A DNA stretch of 35,386 nucleotides from Firmicutes bacterium CAG:194. GTDB lineage: Bacteria; Bacillota; Clostridia; Lachnospirales; Lachnospiraceae. Positions within the stretch are counted from its first letter, which is position 1. Each line of letters opens with the position of its first letter. Location: positions 1 through 35,386 of the forward strand of contig HF995211.1 in assembly GCA_000432915.1 (NCBI GenBank), written 5' to 3'. Below, in pieces: positions 7,767 through 15,882 of this stretch. The position numbers and the translations under genes were made by a program. The notes under the pieces were generated by a model. That model was given only the letters and a program-made list of their open reading frames with translations, ran no database searches and had not been told where the DNA came from.

Positions 7767-9245
7767 TTACTCTGCCTGCTTTGCTTTCTGCGCATCTGCC
7801 TCGTCTGCACTGACCGCTGTCACAGCCATGCCCTCTGTCATATCGCCGGTCACATCCGTAATGACTGCATCCCCCTCGGAAAGCCCTGACAGGATCTGTA
7901 CATATTCATCACTGCTGATACCGGTTTCCACCTCTTTGCGCACAAGCACACCATTTTCCGCCACATAACAGAATACACCGTCACTGGCGTAGTTCACTGC
8001 TGCGATCGGTACAAGCAGTACATTCTTCTCTTCTGCTGTTTTGATGGAAACCTTTGCTTCCACACCAAGCACGATATTGTCGTCCGGATTGTCAATATGG
8101 ATATCCGTATCGATCACGACTGCACCTGCATTGTTCGTAGATGCTACCTTACTGATATTGCTTACTTCCCCTGTATAAGATTTTCCATTGATCGTAATAT
8201 CTGCTTTCTGGCCGATCGCCAGCTTTTCGATATCATATTTGGAAACAGCAAGGGAAACCTTGAGGGCATCCGCATTCTGGATCGTAAAAAGCTCAGCTCC
8301 TTCTACCGTTGTCTGTCCCTGCACAGCTGCCACATTTGTTACAATTCCGTTAAAGTCTGCTGTTACACCGGCTTTTGCTTTTTCCAGATCTGTCTTTGCC
8401 CTATCTTCTGTCAGCTGTGCGGATTCCTTGACGACTGCCTGCTGCTTCTTCTGCAGTCCGGCTGTCGGATCCTGTTCTTTTGCCGCATCATACTGCTCTT
8501 TTAACGCCTTGTATTCTGCCAGATCTCCCTGACAGGTTTCCAGCGCGGACTGTAAATTACTGACATCGTAATCTGCCAGTTTTTTCTCTATTTTTTCCAG
8601 TTCTTTCGTTTTCTTCTTTAATACTTTGGCAGATTCTTGATCTGTATCATCCTTCTCCACCTTAGCTGTCAGTTCCTTGATCTCTGCCTGCAGCGCAGCT
8701 TCATCCGCCTGCAATGCATTTGCTTTGTTCAGCTGATCTGTCAGCTGTCCGACACACTCTGTATAATGGGCGATATATTTTAAAGAATCATCATAATCTG
8801 TCTGTGCCTGTGCTGCCTTCTGCTGTGCATGATCCACAGATGCCACTGTGATATCCGCACCGTATGCACTGACCTGCGCTTCCAGCTCCGTCTGCTTCAG
8901 TGCCTGTTCCAGATCTGCGGTATCATAGCTTAAGAGCAGATCTCCTGTCTTTACACTGTCACCTGCTTTGACATGCAGTTCTCCGATCGTTGCTCCCACC
9001 TGTGCGAAGTATGTTTTACTTTCCTCAGACTCCACAGAGCCGGAGGTATCTACCGTCTGGGTGATATCACCCTTCAGTACCTGCACGGTCGTTACCGGTG
9101 TTCCGGCTGCTGCAGCTCCCATGGACTGTTTTACGATGTTTACCAGTAAAGCCAGCAAGATCACAGCAAACACAGCCGTTACGATCTGCCATGTCTTAAT
9201 CTTCTTTTTTCCCGTTTTTGTTTCCTGTTTTTCTTTTTTACTCAT
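7767..9245 (-). CDS. Membrane fusion (HlyD/MacA-type) adaptor of the ABC exporter
   Basis: About 492 residues. A basic N terminus is followed by one membrane helix (about 20-40). A lipoyl-like half motif follows (HVKAGDSVKTGDLLLSYD), then an unusually long helical hairpin rich in Gln, Lys and Glu (about 95-285, a predicted coiled coil). The second lipoyl half (VTADFNGIVTNVAAVQGQ) and beta-barrel domains complete the MacA-like order. The ATG at 9245 is preferred over the ATG at 9251 because AAAGGG is nine bases upstream of the former and only three from the latter. The start overlaps the ATPase stop, which suggests translational coupling. Confidence 0.9.
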   Translation of the reverse strand: MSKKEKQETKTGKKKIKTWQIVTAVFAVILLALLVNIVKQSMGAAAAGTPVTTVQVLKGDITQTVDTSGSVESEESKTYFAQVGATIGELHVKAGDSVKTGDLLLSYDTADLEQALKQTELEAQVSAYGADITVASVDHAQQKAAQAQTDYDDSLKYIAHYTECVGQLTDQLNKANALQADEAALQAEIKELTAKVEKDDTDQESAKVLKKKTKELEKIEKKLADYDVSNLQSALETCQGDLAEYKALKEQYDAAKEQDPTAGLQKKQQAVVKESAQLTEDRAKTDLEKAKAGVTADFNGIVTNVAAVQGQTTVEGAELFTIQNADALKVSLAVSKYDIEKLAIGQKADITINGKSYTGEVSNISKVASTNNAGAVVIDTDIHIDNPDDNIVLGVEAKVSIKTAEEKNVLLVPIAAVNYASDGVFCYVAENGVLVRKEVETGISSDEYVQILSGLSEGDAVITDVTGDMTEGMAVTAVSADEADAQKAKQAE

Positions 9246-9924
9246 TTTCATAATCCCTTTCTATCTTTCCATCCTTGATACGGATCACTCTTTTTGCCTG
9301 CTTTGCAATATCATTATCATGCGTGATCAGAATCACGGTTCTGTTCTCCGCATGGAGCTGCTTTAAAATGTCCAGGATTTCCATACTGGAGGCTGAATCC
9401 AGATTACCGGTCGGCTCATCTGCCAAAATAACAGGTGGTGCCTGCGCGATCGCTCTGGCAATCGCCACTCTCTGCTGCTGTCCGCCTGACATTTCAGACG
9501 GTCTGTGATCCATTCTGTGTGCAAGCCCTACTTTCTTAAGCGCTGCCACGGAAAGCTCATGCCTCTCCTTCTTTGGAACGCCCCTGTAGATCAGCGGCAG
9601 TTCCACATTTTCCTGTGCAGTCAGATTGGCGATCAGATTAAAGCCCTGAAAGATAAATCCGATCTCCTGATTTCTGATATCTGACAATTCATTATCAGAC
9701 AACTTCGACACATTCTGCCCATTTAATATGTAAGTTCCCTCGGTCGGCACATCCAGACAGCCGATCATATTCATCAGTGTCGATTTTCCGGAACCGGACT
9801 GTCCGATGATCGCCACAAATTCGCCCTTCTGAATGGTCAGACTGATATGATCCAGTGCCCTGACTTCATTTTCACCGGGATTGTAGATCTTGCTGATATC
9901 CTGAATTTCCACTAACGCACTCAT
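9238..9924 (-). CDS. ABC transporter ATP-binding protein, MacB/LolD type
   Basis: A 228-residue ATPase with every expected motif: Walker A GQSGSGKST (41-49), Q-loop FIFQGFNL, signature SGGQQQR (146-152), Walker B VILADEP (165-171) and switch histidine H202 in ITHD. The ATG at 9924 is chosen because AAAGGG lies six bases upstream; the frame extends to a GTG at 9945 with no such site. It is the first gene of the exporter operon. The promoter directly upstream overlaps a long palindrome. Confidence 0.93.
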   Translation of the reverse strand: MSALVEIQDISKIYNPGENEVRALDHISLTIQKGEFVAIIGQSGSGKSTLMNMIGCLDVPTEGTYILNGQNVSKLSDNELSDIRNQEIGFIFQGFNLIANLTAQENVELPLIYRGVPKKERHELSVAALKKVGLAHRMDHRPSEMSGGQQQRVAIARAIAQAPPVILADEPTGNLDSASSMEILDILKQLHAENRTVILITHDNDIAKQAKRVIRIKDGKIERDYENE

Positions 9925-9951
9925 ATTTTTCCCTTTCTTCCTCACAATAAA

Positions 9952-9999
9952 AGAGGTTGTCTGTATTATTCATTTAGTACAATAATACAAACAACCTCT
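9952..9999 (-). terminator. 48-bp palindrome: ribU terminator and/or exporter operator
   Basis: Two 19-base arms (9952-9970 and 9981-9999) are complementary with a single mismatch, which is a G-U pair in minus-strand RNA. They are separated by a 10-base centre. Read on the minus strand, the hairpin is followed by TTTTATT and lies 67 bases after the ribU stop, so it can serve as a factor-independent terminator. The predicted exporter promoter lies in the same sequence: its -10 box spans the centre. It could therefore also be a DNA-level operator. The two readings cannot be separated by eye. Confidence 0.55.
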
Positions 10000-10007
10000 C
10001 TTGTCAA
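9979..10007 (-). promoter_or_regulatory. Sigma-A promoter of the exporter operon
   Basis: On the minus strand a perfect -35 TTGACA (10007-10002) and a 17-base spacer lead to TATTGT (9984-9979). The transcription start would fall near 9972, inside the centre of the palindrome. The ATPase start codon lies 55 bases beyond the -10 box. Confidence 0.6.
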
Positions 10008-10019
10008 CTTACATTTCCG

Positions 10020-10068
10020 TAAGAAATGGCTCTTATTTTGTGAAGATTTTCTTAAGAAAAATCTCTTA
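10020..10068. repeat. Paired TAAGA-N6-TCTTA dyads upstream of the exporter promoter
   Basis: Two identical inverted half-sites, TAAGA-N6-TCTTA, occur at 10020-10035 and 10053-10068. Their start points are 33 bp apart, about three helical turns. The nearer copy is 13 bp upstream of the exporter -35 box; the farther one overlaps the ribU stop codon. A palindrome TTCTTAAGAA lies between them. The arrangement resembles a two-site activator region, but the AT-rich composition makes chance a real possibility. Confidence 0.35.
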
Positions 10069-10656
10069 TCGGTTTCCTTTAATGATCGGAGAAATCCGTT
10101 TATAGATCAGGAAGGTTACAAGCACATCCAGAAGTCCCTTTACAAACGTAAACGGCATATTAAAGATCACAAGCGCCTGCAGCAGATTTTTGGTACCCGG
10201 ATAAATTGCCTGATAAGCAGCTATGATTGCTTCCATCGGCATAAAGTTCGTATAGAACGGATACACCAGAAAATAATTGGAGATCACACTGATCACCGCC
10301 ATGGCAAGAGCTCCCACGAAAGAACCTATCAGTGCACCTTTTCTGTTTTTGTGCAGCTTATAAATAAGACCTGCCACAAATACAAAGACCGCACCCAGAA
10401 TAAAGTTGCTGAGTTCTCCCACGCCGCCTGTCGATGTCCGCATTAAGTGGATCAGGTTTTTGAACAGGCAGATCAGAACACCTTCTACCGGTCCCATGGC
10501 AAATGCTCCGATCAGCGCCGGAAGCTCGGACAGATCCAGCTTGATAAAGCTTGGCATGATGGGAATGGAAAATTCCAGAAACATCAGGATAAAGGAAATG
10601 GCGGAAAGCATTCCGATCATTGCCATGTTGCGTGGTGAAAATCTTTTGTTGTTCAT
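10066..10656 (-). CDS. ribU: Riboflavin transporter RibU (ECF S component)
   Basis: A 196-residue, very hydrophobic protein with about five to six membrane helices. The N-terminal region carries the RibU signature: a first helix ending in LEFSIPIMPSF, then LDLSELPALIGAFAMGP and LFKNLIH, which line the substrate site in characterised RibU proteins. It binds riboflavin and works with the shared ECF energy module (EcfA, EcfA', EcfT), which is not in this window. A perfect AAGGAGGA site lies five to six bases before the ATG. The FMN riboswitch upstream supports the assignment independently. Confidence 0.95.
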   Translation of the reverse strand: MNNKRFSPRNMAMIGMLSAISFILMFLEFSIPIMPSFIKLDLSELPALIGAFAMGPVEGVLICLFKNLIHLMRTSTGGVGELSNFILGAVFVFVAGLIYKLHKNRKGALIGSFVGALAMAVISVISNYFLVYPFYTNFMPMEAIIAAYQAIYPGTKNLLQALVIFNMPFTFVKGLLDVLVTFLIYKRISPIIKGNR

Positions 10657-10733
10657 TTTGTCCTCCTTTTTGTGGAGTCCTTCTTTTTTTCCTGTAACAG
10701 TTTGATACCAACTTCACGCAAGTGCGCATCTTT

Positions 10734-10777
10734 GGCTATCTTTGTATCATGGATTTATCCATGATATAAAGATAGCC
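10734..10777 (-). repeat. Long imperfect palindrome in the ribU leader
   Basis: Arms 10734-10754 and 10757-10777 are complementary over 21 bp with one mismatch (10744/10767) around a two-base centre. The high-coordinate arm shares bases 10774-10777 with the low-coordinate (transcript 3') arm of the GC-rich terminator hairpin. In the RNA the two structures therefore compete at their common edge. It lies between the terminator and ribU. Confidence 0.7.
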
Positions 10778-10799
10778 CCGTATCAAGAGATACGGGGCT
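10774..10799 (-). terminator. Riboswitch-controlled terminator hairpin before ribU
   Basis: An 11-bp GC-rich stem (10774-10784 with 10789-10799, loop AAGA on the plus strand) is followed on the minus strand by TATCTTTATAT. It lies 37 bases after the FMN aptamer. A second, smaller hairpin with the ACGGCA/TGCCGT stem and then GTTTTTC (10829 down to 10811) lies between the aptamer and this one. The leader thus has two tandem terminator candidates. Confidence 0.7.
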
Positions 10800-10835
10800 T
10801 GTTGTACAAGAAAAACACGGCATCTGCCGTTTTCA

Positions 10836-10961
10836 TTTCTTCTTTCATCCAGACTTTACTGTCGGTTTTGGATTCGCACCAAATCAGCCGGTTATGCACC
10901 GGGTCGTGGACTCGCACTATGGCATCACCACCGGTAGGGAATTGCACCCAACCCCGAAGAA
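10836..10961 (-). ncRNA. FMN riboswitch (RFN element)
   Basis: The minus strand carries the RFN consensus in order: a P1 strand TTCTTC; GGGGTTGGGTGCAATTCCC; the CCGGTGGT stretch; AGTCCACGACC; GGCTGATTTGGTG; AATCCAAAACCGACAGT; AGTCTGGATGAAAGAAG. P1 closes between 10961-10956 and 10841-10836. FMN binding in this class normally represses riboflavin synthesis or transport genes. The downstream terminators indicate control of transcription of ribU. Confidence 0.95.
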
Positions 10962-11006
10962 CTTCACATTTATATATTTTATTTTTGGCTTTCGCCTTCG
11001 CACATT

Positions 11007-11035
11007 AGTATAGCCATAAACTGCCTTTGCGTCAA
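11007..11035 (-). promoter_or_regulatory. Sigma-A promoter of the FMN riboswitch-ribU transcript
   Basis: Minus strand TTGACG (11035-11030), a 17-base spacer and TATACT (11012-11007) match the sigma-A consensus at five of six positions in each box. The aptamer begins 45 bases beyond the -10 box. The promoter lies between the tex stop and the riboswitch. Confidence 0.75.
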
Positions 11036-11075
11036 CCCCTTGTTTTTCCGCAGACCATTTTTCTGAATCTGTCAC

Positions 11076-13400
11076 TTATTTATGCTTACCGGATAGCTTC
11101 ATAGTAAGCTGGATTCTCTTTTTCGGGATATCTACACTCATGACCTCAACATCTACCACATCACCGACGCTGACAGCCTCCAGCGGATGCTTGATATATT
11201 TATCCGTCATCTGGGAAATGTGTACCAGTCCGTCCTGATGCACACCGATATCAACAAACGCACCAAAGTCAATAACATTGCGGACAGTTCCTTTTAATAC
11301 CATGCCCGGCTTCAGATCTTTCAGATCCATAACGTCACTGCGCAGCAGCGGACGCGGCATATCCTCACGCGGATCTCGTGCCGGTTTTTCCAGCTCCTTC
11401 AGGATATCGTCCAGTGTCAGTTCACCGATGCCCAGTTCCTTTGCCAGCGCTTTCTTATCCCCAACCTTCTGCATCAGAACAGAAGTCGTTGCCCGGGACT
11501 GTTTATTTTCTTTTTTATCCTCTGCCAGTGTGACAGAGCCCATTGCCTGTGCCAGTGCTCTTCCCATGGCGGTACCGGTATTGCGGATCACAACCTTCTT
11601 TTCCTTCTTCACCGGCTGTTTCTTTACCGTCTGTTTTACTTTTTCCTGTTCTTTCGCAGACTGTCTGATCTCTTCCATCGTAAGTCCCGTTTTGGTCAGA
11701 AGCTGTTCTACCGCACCATAGGATTCCGGATGCACACTTGTTGCATCCAGCGGATTGTCCCCGCCCTGAATCCGCATAAAGCCCGCACACTGCTCATATG
11801 CTTTCGGACCGAGCTTGGCAACCTTTAAAAGCTGTTTACGGTTTGTAAATCTGCCGTTTGTTTCTCTGTAATCCACAATATTTTTGGCAACCACCTTGGA
11901 AATACCGGAGATATAAGAAAGCAGCGGTGCAGAAGCCGTGTTCAGATCAACACCGACTTTATTCACACAGTCCTCTACAACACCCGTCAGTGTTTCAGAC
12001 AGCTTTTTCTGGTTCATATCATGCTGGTACTGTCCGACACCGATCGACTGCGGATCGATCTTCACAAGCTCTGCCAGCGGATCCTGTAATCTTCTGGCAA
12101 TGGACGCTGCACTTCTTTGTCCCACATCAAACTGCGGAAACTCTTCCGTTGCCAGCTTGGAAGCCGAATAAACAGATGCGCCCGCCTCATTGACGATCAC
12201 ATATTCCACCTTGGTATCCAGCTCCTTCAAAAGCTCTGCGATCACCTGCTCGGATTCTCTTGAAGCAGTTCCGTTTCCGACAGAGATCAGGGATACGTGA
12301 TATTTTTTGATCAGCTTTTTCAAAATTTCTTTGGATTCTTTTACTTTGTTCTGTGGCTCTGTCGGGAAAATAACCGTTGTATCCAGTACCTTTCCGGTCT
12401 CATCCACAACAGCCAGCTTACAGCCGGTACGGAATGCCGGGTCCCAGCCCAGCACAACTCTGCCTGCGATCGGAGGCTGCATCAGAAGCTGCTCCAGATT
12501 TTTGCCAAAGACAGTGATCGCACCGTCCTCCGCCTTCTCTGTCAGCTCATTTCGGATCTCACGCTCGATCGCCGGTGCGATCAGTCTTGTATATGCATCT
12601 GCAATAACCTCTGTCAGAACCGGTGTTGTCACAGGATTACCCGCTGTAATGACCTGTTTTTCCAGATAACGCAGGATACGGTCTGTCGGTGCTTCTATCT
12701 TTACGATCAGCATCTTTTCCTTCTCGCCGCGGTTGAGTGCCAGAATACGATGACCGACCACTTTTTTGATTGGCTCCTCATAGGCATAATAATTTTCGTA
12801 TACGCTCTGTTCTTTTTCATCCTTGGCAGTGCTGACAATCTTTCCTTCTTCAAAGGTCAGATTACGGATGTAAATACGGTAATCCGCTTCATCGGATATC
12901 TGCTCCGCAATGATATCTTTGGCGCCATCGATCGCTTCTTTGGCGTCTGCAACGCCTTTTTCCGCATCCACGTAAGCCTGTGCTGTCTCTGTCAGCGGTG
13001 CGGCCGCATTCTGCTCCAGAATATAGGCTGCAAGCGGCTCCAGACCCTTTTCCTTCGCAACGGAAGCTCTGGTTTTACGCTTCTGTTTATAAGGGCGGTA
13101 CAGATCTTCCAATACTACAAGTGTTTCTGCCGCTTCAATCCTTGCTTTCAGTTCTTCCGTCAGCTTGCCCTGTTCCTCGATACTGCCCAGAACACTCTGC
13201 TTTTTATCCTCCAGATTGCGGAGGTAAGTAAGACGCTCATAGAGATTACGCAATATCTCGTCATTTAATGCGCCTGTCACTTCTTTCCGGTATCTGGCAA
13301 TGAAAGGAATTGTATTCCCCTCATCGATCAGTTTGATCGTTGCCTCTGCCTGACTTTTTTTGATATTTAATTCTTCTGCTAGTTTTGCACTGATATCCAT
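11076..13400 (-). CDS. tex: Tex-family S1 RNA-binding protein
   Basis: A 774-residue protein with the Tex order. The N-terminal helical region contains ATIKLIDEGNTIPFIARYRKEVTG. The YqgF-like RNase H fold follows (GWDPAFRTGCKLAVVD, about residue 320). Helix-hairpin-helix repeats include SYISGISKVVAKNIVDYRE, and an S1 domain lies near 695-768 (VIDFGAFVDIGVHQDGLVHISQM). A Lys/Gln-rich low-complexity linker (about 590-630) precedes the last part, making it slightly longer than the common 715-730. Tex proteins bind nucleic acid and affect transcription and stress survival. GGAG lies seven bases before the ATG. It follows the GH9 gene after only 15 bases and may share its transcript. Confidence 0.95.
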   Translation of the reverse strand: MDISAKLAEELNIKKSQAEATIKLIDEGNTIPFIARYRKEVTGALNDEILRNLYERLTYLRNLEDKKQSVLGSIEEQGKLTEELKARIEAAETLVVLEDLYRPYKQKRKTRASVAKEKGLEPLAAYILEQNAAAPLTETAQAYVDAEKGVADAKEAIDGAKDIIAEQISDEADYRIYIRNLTFEEGKIVSTAKDEKEQSVYENYYAYEEPIKKVVGHRILALNRGEKEKMLIVKIEAPTDRILRYLEKQVITAGNPVTTPVLTEVIADAYTRLIAPAIEREIRNELTEKAEDGAITVFGKNLEQLLMQPPIAGRVVLGWDPAFRTGCKLAVVDETGKVLDTTVIFPTEPQNKVKESKEILKKLIKKYHVSLISVGNGTASRESEQVIAELLKELDTKVEYVIVNEAGASVYSASKLATEEFPQFDVGQRSAASIARRLQDPLAELVKIDPQSIGVGQYQHDMNQKKLSETLTGVVEDCVNKVGVDLNTASAPLLSYISGISKVVAKNIVDYRETNGRFTNRKQLLKVAKLGPKAYEQCAGFMRIQGGDNPLDATSVHPESYGAVEQLLTKTGLTMEEIRQSAKEQEKVKQTVKKQPVKKEKKVVIRNTGTAMGRALAQAMGSVTLAEDKKENKQSRATTSVLMQKVGDKKALAKELGIGELTLDDILKELEKPARDPREDMPRPLLRSDVMDLKDLKPGMVLKGTVRNVIDFGAFVDIGVHQDGLVHISQMTDKYIKHPLEAVSVGDVVDVEVMSVDIPKKRIQLTMKLSGKHK

Positions 13401-13415
13401 TTTATTTCTCCATCT

Positions 13416-15725
13416 TTATTTCATAATACCCGCAAGCAGATAGATCAGCGGTGAATTCCAATAGATCGTTACCTCGTTGCAGGAATAGCTCTGTTCATTA
13501 TCTGCATAGCATTTTGCTGCTGCCTGTCCCTTCAGGGTCGCTTTTGCATACGGATCTTCCAGATTGGAATCCGGTCCGCCGACAAGCATGCCTTTCATAG
13601 TTTCTCCCAATGCCTGGGATGGTCTGTGATGTGTATGCTCCGGTGACAGTGATCCATAGCCGGTCACAAAGCAGTAGCTGTTCGCATTTGTACCCAGCAG
13701 ATAAGAAAGCTGACGCTGTGCATTGGAAAGATTTACACCATTTGACTGCTTCATCTTTGTACCGAGCTGCTCCATCATCAGATACAGCATACCATTGTTG
13801 GCGATCGTCATATTTGACCCCCACGGATATGCGCCCTTAATAGTAGATCCGTAAGCATCTGCATCCAGTGCTTCCTGCATATTATCCAGTGCAAAGGAAA
13901 ATTTCTTCATAAGCTTACCCGCAAAATCCGCATCTGTCTGTTCACAGGTCAGATACGTATACATACCATAAAAATCTACATTTGCCCAGCCCAGTCCGCC
14001 GGTCGCACCGACACTGCCAAACTGCTTCAGATGATCTTCATAGCTCTTATCCCCTGTTGTTTTGTAGAGTTCTGCAAGTGCCCAAAAATATTCATCCTTT
14101 ACAACTGTATCCGGGTATTCGCCGGTCACGATCTCCTGTGGATTCTTGAAGCCTTCTCTGTCTGCATCCGCATTGGCATCCATATAGTCAAGTGCTTTCT
14201 CTGCTGCCTTTAAGCAGGTATCGGCAAAAGCTGCATCGACATCTTTGTAAATTCTGCCAGCCATTGCCATGACTGCTGCGAAATCTCCTGTCGCTGCAGT
14301 CGAGATTGGGGAAAGAATGAGCTGTTCCGTTTCTTCCTGTGGCATCACGGTGCTTGGGAAGTTAGCGCAGGTTACCTTATGATACACACCGCCGCTTGCA
14401 CTGTCCTGCATCTTCAGCATCCAGTCAAGTTCATAACGTGCTTCATCCAGCACATCCGGTGTTCCGTTCCCGCTCTCCGGGATATCCATATCATCCCCGA
14501 ATACATCCGGATAATTTTCATAGGCAAGTAAGATATCGGCAACTGCTTTTGCACCGGATACCACATATCTGCCATAGTCACCTGCATCATGCCAGCCGCC
14601 TGTTACATCCTTCTTCTCATCCGTTCCGTAAACAACCGCTTCTCCCGTATGACATGCAGGATGTGCAAAATCACCTGCCTGTTTTTCGGAAAGTTCTTCG
14701 CCGCATCGCTGCAGATACAGCATTCTGACAGCATCCTTTAACAGATCCTGATACACATCATCACCGATCTTAAATTCATAAGATTCTCCACAGGCATCGT
14801 TTTTGATCTGGTACGTGCCCGGCTGGATCACAGAAGAAAAATCTCCTGTTGCACAGGTTTCTCTCGAAGAAACATTTTTCTCGGCTTTGTTGATCTGTCC
14901 GGTAAATATACTCTTGCCTGTTGTGGTATCGATCACTTCAAAGCTGTCACCGGTCTCATCACCGCGGAAGGTTGCGATCTTGATGTCACCCGGCTGATAG
15001 CCGACCTGATTGATATTGATGTCAGGTGTCTCGACCTCTTCCGCTTCTGCCGCTCTGTTGGAAGCATCCGTGATCTCCAGATCCACATTATCCAGTGTCA
15101 CGATGTGCTCACCAAGATCTCCGTCTTCCTCATAAGTACCGAGGTTAAAGCAAAGACGCGGAGAAGGATCACTGACTTCTTCCATTGTCAGCTCATATTC
15201 ATAATGCTGCATTTCCTCTGTTGCAGCGATCGTGTCCGTAAAATATGCATGATAGTCACCACCATTGATCTGCAGGCGCCACACGACCGTTCTTGGTTTG
15301 CTGACAGCAAGATCAAATGCAAACTTATAGGTAACCCCCGTATCCAGACGGAAACCATCATAGTAAAGCTGCACGCTGTAATCCAGATTGCCGACATCTG
15401 TGACATCGACCTCAAGCTGTTCGTCATCATTGGTACGGAGCGTTGCCTCTCCGCCGTTCTTATAGGTATTCCATCTATCTGTTCCGCTCTTGAAATCGCC
15501 GTTTTTGATCATATTGCCGACCGGAAGCTCATCCTCCTTGCTTTCTTCCTTTTCCGGCTCCTTTGCGGCTTCGTCCGTTGCCTCCTCCGGCTCATCGGAC
15601 ACCGTATCTGTCTCTTCCGCGCTCTCTGTCTGCACGGTTTCTTCCGCAGTCTCCTGCTTTCCGCACGCCAGAAGCGATACAGTCAGCGATGCACACAGCA
15701 ACGCCATCATCAGTTTTCTTTTCAT
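13416..15725 (-). CDS. Glycoside hydrolase family 9 lipoprotein (cellulase-like)
   Basis: A 769-residue secreted lipoprotein. It has a signal peptide with lipobox LLAC (Cys21), then an acidic Glu/Thr/Asp linker (about 24-68). Next come a jelly-roll carbohydrate-binding-like module (about 71-220, CBM4/9 type by pattern), a CelD-type N-terminal Ig-like domain (about 234-322), and a GH9 catalytic domain to the end. Expected catalytic residues are present: D380 and D383 in GGWHDAGDYG, the HTHHRPSQ segment (about 697-704) and the acid E751 in NEVTIYWNSPL. It should be displayed on the cell surface and cleave beta-glucans such as cellulose, lichenan or xyloglucan. The ATG at 15725 is chosen for its GGAGGA site and signal peptide; the longer open frame is not supported. 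Confidence 0.93.
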   Translation of the reverse strand: MKRKLMMALLCASLTVSLLACGKQETAEETVQTESAEETDTVSDEPEEATDEAAKEPEKEESKEDELPVGNMIKNGDFKSGTDRWNTYKNGGEATLRTNDDEQLEVDVTDVGNLDYSVQLYYDGFRLDTGVTYKFAFDLAVSKPRTVVWRLQINGGDYHAYFTDTIAATEEMQHYEYELTMEEVSDPSPRLCFNLGTYEEDGDLGEHIVTLDNVDLEITDASNRAAEAEEVETPDININQVGYQPGDIKIATFRGDETGDSFEVIDTTTGKSIFTGQINKAEKNVSSRETCATGDFSSVIQPGTYQIKNDACGESYEFKIGDDVYQDLLKDAVRMLYLQRCGEELSEKQAGDFAHPACHTGEAVVYGTDEKKDVTGGWHDAGDYGRYVVSGAKAVADILLAYENYPDVFGDDMDIPESGNGTPDVLDEARYELDWMLKMQDSASGGVYHKVTCANFPSTVMPQEETEQLILSPISTAATGDFAAVMAMAGRIYKDVDAAFADTCLKAAEKALDYMDANADADREGFKNPQEIVTGEYPDTVVKDEYFWALAELYKTTGDKSYEDHLKQFGSVGATGGLGWANVDFYGMYTYLTCEQTDADFAGKLMKKFSFALDNMQEALDADAYGSTIKGAYPWGSNMTIANNGMLYLMMEQLGTKMKQSNGVNLSNAQRQLSYLLGTNANSYCFVTGYGSLSPEHTHHRPSQALGETMKGMLVGGPDSNLEDPYAKATLKGQAAAKCYADNEQSYSCNEVTIYWNSPLIYLLAGIMK

Positions 15726-15795
15726 GCTTCCTCCATACCTTTCCGGGAAAGACTCCTTCCGATCCGTAACCCGCCAGACTGCTTTCCCTCCATCA

Positions 15796-15824
15796 AGTAT
15801 AATAAAAAAAAGTGCTTTATTCAA
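15796..15824 (-). promoter_or_regulatory. Candidate promoter of the GH9 gene
   Basis: Minus strand TTGAAT (15824-15819), 17-base spacer, TATACT (15801-15796). The spacer contains a T8 run. The -35 box overlaps the -35 region of the divergent plus-strand promoter, so the two units may interfere or share a regulator. Confidence 0.6.
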
Positions 15825-15844
15825 TGAATTTTTCGTGTTATGAT
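15816..15844 (+). promoter_or_regulatory. Candidate extended -10 promoter of the plus-strand operon
   Basis: Plus strand TATGAT (15839-15844) is preceded by the extended TGT motif; a weak -35 (TTTATT, 15816-15821) lies 17 bases upstream. The first start codon is 39 bases further on. Confidence 0.45.
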
Positions 15845-15882
15845 GAGGAAAAGTATATTGATCTTTAGCAGGAGTTATCATT

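Noticed and set aside
12297..13268. A 323-codon open frame on the plus strand opposite tex
   Set aside because: It is the antisense shadow of tex: composition is Cys/Phe/Leu/Arg-rich, no ribosome-binding site, and tex is complete and well supported on the other strand.
15105..15827. A 240-codon plus-strand open frame over the GH9 gene
   Set aside because: It overlaps the signal peptide and CBM-like module of a clear GH9 lipoprotein, has no family features and no ribosome-binding site.
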